A stretch of 64,000 nucleotides of DNA from Guyanagaster necrorhizus (lineage: Eukaryota; Basidiomycota; Agaricomycetes; Agaricales; Physalacriaceae). The position numbers and the translations under genes are program-made. The stretch spans positions 316,762 through 380,761 of the forward strand of contig NW_025064911.1 of NCBI RefSeq assembly GCF_019112545.1. The letters run 5' to 3'. Position 1 is the first letter of the stretch; each line of letters starts with the position of its first letter. Positions 57,205-64,000 of the stretch are shown piece after piece. The notes under the pieces were generated by a model. The model ran no database searches and was not told the DNA's origin. It was given only the letters and a program-made list of their open reading frames with translations.

Positions 57205-58632
57205 TTGGTGAAACGCTTAGTTAAAGCCAATCCGCAGCTCGCTTTTCAGCTCAACGCTAAGAAGCGACGACGTCATGCTCTGAAGACACCGGTAGAATCA
57301 ACGGGTCTTGATGTCTCGGCCGCACTGACGTCTCGAGTGGATAATGACGATGCCCCCATTAAGGGAGCTGTGGAAGGCGCCCTGATTCAAAGATGTCTGA
57401 GCGCAATGATCAGTACGTCCTTTGGCATTACAAGAAGATATGGCAACGTAGTAACATAATATTCCGTTAGACCTTGGTGTCAGAGATCTCACCAGTGACC
57501 TAACACGAATCGGAAAGTGGCCAAAGTTTTCCGGTGGATTTCGCCGATATTTTGAAGGCGCAGCTCAGAGTCTCGAATGCAAGGGTCACCTGTCTTTCTG
57601 ATTCGCGCCAATTTTATTCTAATCAATATTTGGATAATTGTCGCTGTGAAATGTCTCCGAATCTACGTTCTTCAAGCCACAAAGGTGAGCAATATTCTGC
57701 CACAGTAAGAGGAATACTGACATTTTGAAATACTTATATAAATAAATTCATATCTGGCAAGCTAGCAGTGAGAATATCGATCCGATGACGTCCATTGGAA
57801 TTGTCTGTCTGTGGATGGCAAACGGCACATTGGTCGACTTCTTGAAGCACCGTCAGACGAAACTGGAAAACTCGGAGGAGCTTCGTCTCCGTCTTGTAAG
57901 ATGTTCATTATGTTTTTCCCCTACATCACCGCTGATCAAATACTATTGAAGCTCATTCAAGTATGCTCTGGTTTGATGTACCGTAAGTGCTTTGCAATCC
58001 GTCCGATCGTCATCAGCTCATAAGGTAGGCAGTCCATTCGAAAAATACCGTTCATGGTGACTTACATGGTGTATGGCCCTCCCTTCCCATCTCTGCGCTT
58101 AACTAACATCAGACCAGGGAAATGTCCTTGTAGATTCCGATGGATGCGCCAGCCTAGCCGATTTCGGTCTATCAACTATGGTTGCTAAATGTCGGGGTAC
58201 ATCCACCAGGACTGCAGGTGACGTATCGTCACTTCATAGTGGCGCCCTACGTTAGGCAGTCCCAGAGCTTGTAATCTCACAGGGGGTGACGCACTGTGCC
58301 TTCATCCATGTGCGGACATATACTCCGCTGGTGGATTGATCATTCAAGTGAGGCTCTTTGGCTATCAGAGGGTTCATCGGGTCTGATGATTCTTCGTGGG
58401 CACATACAGGCGACGTGCCGTATTCATATTATATGAACATCGTGTTCTCGGTGCAATCATTGCAGGTGAGAAATCGAGACGTCCTACCATCGAGGAGGCG
58501 AATATCTCGCATGCACTATGGTCCGTAATAGAAGGGTGTTGGCAGAATGATCCTCTCCAACGTCCGACGGCGGCAGCACTTGCGTCACGCCTCCAAGTAA
58601 TACATTCAGGACTCGGAGTTGGGCACGCATAA
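57205..58632 (+). pseudogene. decayed protein kinase (TKL-like) gene
   Basis: Kinase blocks appear in order. Near 57490-57560 there is LTRIGKWPKFSGGF (glycine-loop region, continuing only after a frame change). Near 57790-57900 there is WMANGTLVDFLKH. After an intron, LMYLHSKNTVHGDLHDQGNV contains the catalytic loop, followed by LADFGLSTMV with DFG. Then CADIYSAGGLIIQ, and at 58480-58632 RRPTIEEANISHALWSVIEG and CWQNDPLQRPTAAALASRLQ. The activation segment (expected MAPEL) is degraded, and GDVPYSYY and EHRVLGAIIAGEK lie in different frames, a probable frameshift near 58430. No N-lobe Lys is visible. Confidence 0.55.
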
Positions 58633-59191
58633 CAGTTATTGAATTGCTTCATAGGCTGGGTTGAAAGAGGAACTACCCACGTCTGTTTCCAACTATTACC
58701 TATCTGTTCGGATTGCTTCGGTTAGCCCCTCTGATCTCTAGCTACATCCCTACACCGCACTTCCGCCACACGTTGTTCCGAGTATTCTGAAAGCGAAATT
58801 CCCCATCTTCTTCCATGCAAAACAGCCCTCTAGCGCTTATAGGTCATCGGATATTGATATCCTGTATTTCTCCCCTTGATAATCACAGCTGCGTCCAAGG
58901 TAGCTATCCATTACGATAGGTCCGGAAAGACTTTTCCAAACCATAAGCTGCAGATGCTTCGGAACTTCGATCTCCAGAGTATTGTGCCTATAATAAATAC
59001 GAGGAGCCCCCAGTTACCTATATCCAAGCTTCCAGTGAGGAATTGAAATTCTAGCACAATGGAGAAGGCCAGAAGGAACAAAAAAATAATGATGTCTGTC
59101 TGTACGTGAGAACAATGACATCATCATGCTTTGATTCCAACATCTAAGCGATCAAATCCAGCAACACACTTCTTTATTTCCAACCCCCATC
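58633..59191. other. intergenic, promoter side of glycogen synthase
   Basis: About 560 bp without an exon-like frame. The last part must contain the glycogen synthase promoter and 5' UTR. Confidence 0.45.
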
Positions 59192-61705
59192 ATGTCTGAA
59201 AAGCGCGACGTCCACCATCCGCTCCTCTTCGAATGCGCCTGGGAAGTCGCCAACAAAGTCGGCGGTATCTACACTGTCATCAAGACCAAGGTTCCCGTAA
59301 CAGTGTCAGAATATGGTGATAGGTACTGCCTTATTGGCCCCCTCAGCTACAAGACAGCGCCGATGGAGGTCGAGCAACAAGAGCCTCAGGACGAGCATCT
59401 CGCTGCGACTCTCGACCTCATGCGGTCCCAGGGTGTCAAGATTCTCTACGGGCGATGGCTTATCGAGGGCGCGCCTAGAGTCCTGCTCTTCGACACCGGG
59501 AGCCAGTACAGCAGGCTTGACGAGTGGAAAGGCGACCTGTGGAATCTTGCCGGGATACCCTCGCCTCCCAATGATCACGAGACGAATGAAACCATTGTCT
59601 TCGGGTACCTGGTCGCCTGGTTCCTTGGCGAGGTAAGCGGTGCTTTTTCTGTTGGTTGCCACTCCCGCTGATCTCCCCGCCCAGTACGTTTCAAGACAAC
59701 TCACAACAGCCGTCGTAGCACACTTCCACGAATGGCAGGCAGGCCTCGCTATCCCGCTCTGTCGCAAGCGTCATATTGACGTCACCACCATTTTCACCAC
59801 TCATGCGACGCTGCTCGGGAGGTATCTCTGTGCTGGTTCCGTCGACTTTTACAATAACCTGCAGTACTTTGACGTCGACCATGAGGCGGGCAAACGCGGA
59901 ATCTACCATCGCTACTGCATCGAGCGCAGCGCAGCGCATTGTGCTGATGTCTTCACGACGGTATCGCATATCACCGCGTACGAAGCGGAGCATCTACTCA
60001 AGCGCAAGCCGGATGGTGTCGTCCCCAATGGTCTCAACGTTAAAAAGTTCCAGGCCATGCACGAGTTCCAGAACCTGCATTCAACGTCCAAGGCAAAGAT
60101 TAACGAGTTTGTCAGGGGGCATTTTTACGGGCATTATGATTTTGATCTGGATAATACATTATACGTGAGTTATCCTCTGCTTCGAACCCTTCAGAGTTTG
60201 ATGGTGAATAGATGTTTACTGCGGGGCGATATGAATATCGAAACAAGGGCGTGGATATGTTCATTGAGTCGCTTGCTCGTACGTTTGCATTTTTCTTCCA
60301 TCGTACTTTCAAATGATCGTATGTAGGACTTAACTACCGTCTTCAAAAGGCGGGATCCACTGTAACGGTCGTCGCCTTTATCATCATGCCCGCCGCGACC
60401 AACTCGTATACCGTTGAAGCCCTAAAAGGTCAAGCTGTGACGAAGCAGCTGCGAGACACCGTAACGGAGATCCAAAATCGGATTGGTGCGCGGCTCTTCG
60501 ACCATGCGGCGAGGTCTCATGGGTACGTGTGGTATATATCTGCTCGCTGTCACCCGACCCGATACTAATCGACCAATGTGTAGAGAAATCAAGGCAATAC
60601 CAACCCCCGAAGAACTCTTGTCTGCCGAAGACATCGTCCTTCTCAAGCGGCGCATATTCGCGCTCAAACGCAACTCTCTTCCGCCTATAACGACACACAA
60701 CATGGCCGATGATGCGAGCGATCCTATTCTCAACCAAATCCGGAGGGTGAAACTTTTTAACCATGCCCATGATCGTGTCAAGATCGTTTTTCATCCCGAC
60801 TTTTTGAACTCGAATAATCCGATTCTGGGCTTGGACTACGAGGAGTTCGTGAGGGGATGTCATCTAGGCGTGTTTCCGAGTTATTATGAGCCATGGGGAT
60901 ATACTCCGGCGGAGTGTACAGTGGTATGTCAGAGTCAGACCGTTTTGAGCTACCTCATACTGATGCATTTCACCTGATAGATGGGCATTCCGAGCGTGAC
61001 CACTAACCTCTCCGGCTTTGGGTGTTTCATGCAGGATCTCATCGAGCGACCTGAGGACGAAGGCTGCTACATCGTTGACCGGAGGATGCAAAGCGTTGAA
61101 GACTCTGTGAACCAACTAACGGATCATATGTTCACCTTTTGCAACAAGACGCGTCGGCAGCGAATCAATCAACGCAACCGCGTAGAGCGTCTCAGTCCGT
61201 TGTTGGATTGGAAGAATCTAGGGATCGAGTATAGCAAGAGCCGGCAGCTAGGATTGAGGCGGGCATACCCTGATGCGTTTTATGGTGAGGGAGGAGAGTT
61301 TGAGGAGGACGAGGATTACTTTGCTGGTGGGGTCGGAAGGATGCCGCCTTTGAGTGTTCCTGCCAGTCCGAGGTTGAGGGGTACTGCAACGCCTGGTGAT
61401 ATTGGGACGTTGACGGAGGAGATGCAGAGGTTGCAGACGAGCGATTACCGGGGCCAGGCATGGCCCGGAGGAGTCGACGAGGATGATTCGTATCCATTGT
61501 GGGTTTCCCTGCCTTGCTTACTTTTGAAACCTGCTGATTCTGCTCATGTTCCAGCCCCTTGGTGATGAAGGTGAGATCGAGAAGCGGGAGCGTCATGAGT
61601 GGCGCAAGCACACCTGGTGGGAGCACGTTTCGAAGTTTGAGCGAGGGTGATTTGAAGAAAGCGGATGCGGCGCTGAACCAAGTCAATATGAATGGCATCC
61701 ATTAA
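59192..61705 (+). CDS. GSY1: glycogen synthase
   Basis: UDP-glucose glycosyltransferase (GT3) that elongates glycogen in the cytosol. [20 protein letters not shown] then [13 protein letters not shown] (UDP-glucose site). Later blocks are [60 protein letters not shown] and, in the C-lobe, [37 protein letters not shown] and [20 protein letters not shown]. The last intron (GTGGGT...TTCCAG near 61499-61554) leads to a Ser-rich tail ([17 protein letters not shown]), the expected region of regulatory phosphorylation. The stop is at 61703-61705. About 700 residues, normal for fungi. Confidence 0.93.
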
Positions 61706-62034
61706 TGATTAGAGACGTGTAAGGGGTTTGCTGTACACAACATGGTATATATACTCCGGAAATTCATCAAAAAGTACATACTGTCAACATTTTTTCATAC
61801 CTACTGTTCATTTACCTTTGCTTTGTTGCATATTTATATATGGTTATTCGCAGCCATACTACAAGCAATTATTACTGTGTTACTTCACTTCAGCAAACCA
61901 AGCCCACTCTGGCATTCAAAAAAAGATGATGCAAAAAGATCTCGCGACGTAACATATATTTTACCTTGCTAGCTGTACCGAATCTTACGGTCGATGTATT
62001 CTGAATGTATAAAAAGAACAGGCTCTTTGTTCTT
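61706..62034. other. AT-rich tail-to-tail intergenic
   Basis: Between glycogen synthase and the RdRP relic. AT-rich 3' flanks with no gene. Confidence 0.45.
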
Positions 62035-64000
62035 CTATTTGGCCATATGCCTGTCACCGTCGATTCTTTCCAGACACTCAAAAACCTGCCGCAAAGCGAC
62101 CAGTCCAAAACTCAGTGCACCAAACTCCCCGGAATGGCATAAACTAAAGTCCCAGGCACATCACGCACACTTCAGACCCGCCCTGGACATCTGCTTCGTC
62201 GCAATATCCTCCTCCCCCTCATATGGCAGCAGACCCTGCCGCATCACTGCCTGCGAAGCTTGGTCTCCCATGCACGAAATCCTGTCCCTCCTCGCCCTAT
62301 CAGACGAACACTTGTCCAAAATTGCCCCCACGACGACTTCCGCTTCTGAAATCTTTGTGGTCGTGAGGGCTTGGGTTGTACAGATGTACCTGAGTTCATC
62401 AGTGTATTGCTGGAAGAGAGTCGCGATTTAGTCGGACGATCCGTCAGGGGGTATGTGGGCAGAGATGTCATTCGATTGAGGGCTCGAGCTTCAAGGACAA
62501 TGGGTCTGTCAAGAAGGTAGGAGAGGTAGGTGTAGTCGGCTTCTCCAGATCTTTCCAGCTAATAGAGCGGTACATCGCATATGTTACGCTTCTTGAGAGT
62601 GAACACGTTCTTATGCCCCTCCTTCTCATAGGCGGGACCTTCATCTGGCACGCCGACAAGTTGATAACTATCGGAAACAAGAATTCTAGCCCTGTGCTTG
62701 ATTTCTTGTAAGACATCTACCTTGCCTGTTTGTCGCTACTCTTTTAGGAATGGTGTATCGATCCCAGGTGTCCTGATATCCAAGCTTAGGACCAAGAGTT
62801 GGTGAATGATATAAGACAACCGGTAGACGCTGCCTAAAGAATTCTTTTCCAGGATATTAGAGAGCTGTTGCATTGAGTCATCGATGGTTAAAGCATTGGC
62901 TACCGCGTCGTCTTGCAATTCATAGAACACCTCCCTTCTCACACGTTTATCTCCAGAATCACTACTAATTGCCTGGGCATGATTAATATAAGCAACAAAT
63001 GACTTAAACAGAAAGATCACCTGTTGAGATACGACAGCATAGGCTTATTGAAGTAGTTTGCGATCTCGATGTTCGTTTCCGTTGATCGGGAGTCTTCGAA
63101 CTTTCCCATGCTAGGCCTCAGTCGCATCCGAATGGGATTGTCATCGAGTCTCGGTTCCACAGCGATGACCTTTATAACCTAAAAAACGAATTTGATACTG
63201 AAACAAGTCAACCAGGGACCTCTTGCACAATGAAGCTATGACTTACCCCAGATGGTTTGATCACATTTTCACCATAATCTCGACAACCTTCATGTAGGCG
63301 CTCCCAGATCTCATCGTCCAAACACTCTGATATGGTGCCTGCGCCATCCGTATGTAGGTAAGGCTTCAAACCCAAATCCTCCACCACAGCCCACTGATTT
63401 CTCTGAATAGTGATTGAAGGATTCGTCGAGGTAAAGGCCTGGCCAAGTCTTGCCGTCAATTTGGACGTCATGATCAAATTGCCTTTTAAATGTCCAATAT
63501 CTCGAATCCTGTCACCGAGATCCAGACCATCTCTTTGGTATTAGGATGCTGGTATTCGAATGGATTAATAAACCACACAGAATGCTCTCTCAATGCAGAG
63601 CTTGAGTAGGCCAGGAACTCAAACCTTCGTCCCGCGAGCTCAAACCCTTCCTTCAGGATACCGCCCACCTGCTCCTGTACAAATGGTTTACCCTCTACAG
63701 CTTGATCCCACTGGTATGGTAACCTGTTTTCCTCACAAAACCCACATCGAAGTTGAAGAGACGACCGTTATCGATCCGATGGAATTCTGGCGAATGAAGG
63801 ACCTTCGTGAGCTCTTTCGTAACGTCCCAAGCACTGACGGTAGTTGGAAGATATAGTCATGATTCTTTGGCGTCAAAGAGTGGAGACGGAGGATAGCATG
63901 CAAAAGCCGATGGCATCACGAAACAATGAACTACATGCTTCGGCGGCAAAGCAACTTGGAACCAGGATGAAAGTGCCAAGGCACAGCCACTGCACTATCG
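62035..64000 (-). pseudogene. decayed cellular RNA-dependent RNA polymerase (RNA-silencing type; 5' end outside window)
   Basis: Relic of the eukaryotic RdRP family that makes double-stranded RNA for quelling. From right to left it has AWDVTKELTKVLHSPEF, GRRFEFLAYSSSALREHSVW, LTARLGQAFTSTNPSITIQR, HTDGAGTISECLDDEIWERL, RLRPSMGKFEDSRSTETNIE, ARILVSDSYQLVGVPDEGPA with GHKNVFTLKKRN, DELRYICTTQALTTTKISEA with EVVVGAILDKCS, and FGALSFGLVALRQVFECLE. A TAG (62736-62738) precedes the ARILV block. Only about 170 bp separate NVFTLKKRN from DELRYICTT, where the family has the long catalytic part with DLDGD. A TGA (62161-62163) interrupts the C-terminal block. The upstream part still looks spliceable. 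Confidence 0.78.

Noticed and set aside
56577..57224. Overlapping long frames on both strands (215 and 141 residues)
   Set aside because: Both are explained by the stop-poor TTCGAG repeat; no family signature or splice context.
57480..57560. Claim that the kinase glycine loop carries a proven single-base insertion
   Set aside because: The two shifts near 57540 compensate each other, so simple divergence cannot be excluded from this sequence alone.
62041..62075. RIDGD near the end of the RdRP relic as the missing catalytic DxDGD motif
   Set aside because: It lies after the C-terminal FGLVAL block, in the wrong order and without the surrounding family residues.

Overview
The window looks like nuclear DNA of a mushroom-forming basidiomycete (Agaricomycetes). 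Genes are dense and split by many short introns of about 45-60 bp, with GT(A/G)NG or GTTCGT donors and CTNAC-like branch sites. Several families are typical of that group: DUF6534-type multi-pass membrane proteins, F-box-like/leucine-rich proteins of the 'GPW..G.VC..WR' type, and a Rua1 C-terminal-domain regulator. This is mostly conserved housekeeping chromosome with one retrotransposon-rich patch. I did not find a new multi-gene defence, toxin or biosynthetic system.

Layout. 0-5 kb: a single-pass surface protein running off the left edge, the proteasome beta subunit PRE4/PSMB4 and a secreted GH28 pectinase-family enzyme. 5-15 kb: PRP43 (spliceosome/ribosome DEAH helicase), a 735-residue orphan protein, the septin CDC12 and a mitochondrial-type FtsJ rRNA methyltransferase (MRM2). 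15-21 kb: the first of two PRX5/AHP1-type peroxiredoxins, a DUF6534 membrane protein, a gene-poor stretch, a small uncharacterised gene and EAF3/MRG15. 21.9-31 kb: a cluster of three F-box-like genes and one decayed copy. 31-36.6 kb: a TFIIIC subunit, the second peroxiredoxin, a long disordered coiled-coil protein and mago nashi. 36.6-41.5 kb: an RPD3-type histone deacetylase head-to-head with mago, then a Rua1-domain protein and a PTC7-like mitochondrial PP2C. 42-44.8 kb: cullin-1, complete except for one in-frame TGA. 45-50 kb: degenerate Ty3/gypsy-type material that has almost no CpG, plus a solo LTR with a perfect target-site duplication. 50-56 kb: complex I NUO51, PEX13, a basic uncharacterised protein, proteasome alpha5 (PUP2) and a C2H2 zinc-finger protein. 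56-58.6 kb: a helically phased TTCGAG repeat and a decayed protein kinase. 59-61.7 kb: glycogen synthase. 62-64 kb: a decayed RNA-silencing RNA-dependent RNA polymerase missing its catalytic block, running off the right edge.

The genes belong to separate pathways: protein turnover (PRE4, PUP2, cullin-1, F-box proteins), chromatin (EAF3, HDAC), RNA processing (PRP43, mago, MRM2) and organelles (NUO51, PEX13, PTC7). The most unusual observations are a 2-nt microexon completing a catalytic-motif histidine codon in the HDAC gene, a 6-nt microexon in the adjacent mago gene, the nonsense codon in cullin-1, the gutted RdRP and the nearly CpG-free block. All intron and exon calls were made by eye from splice motifs and family similarity.
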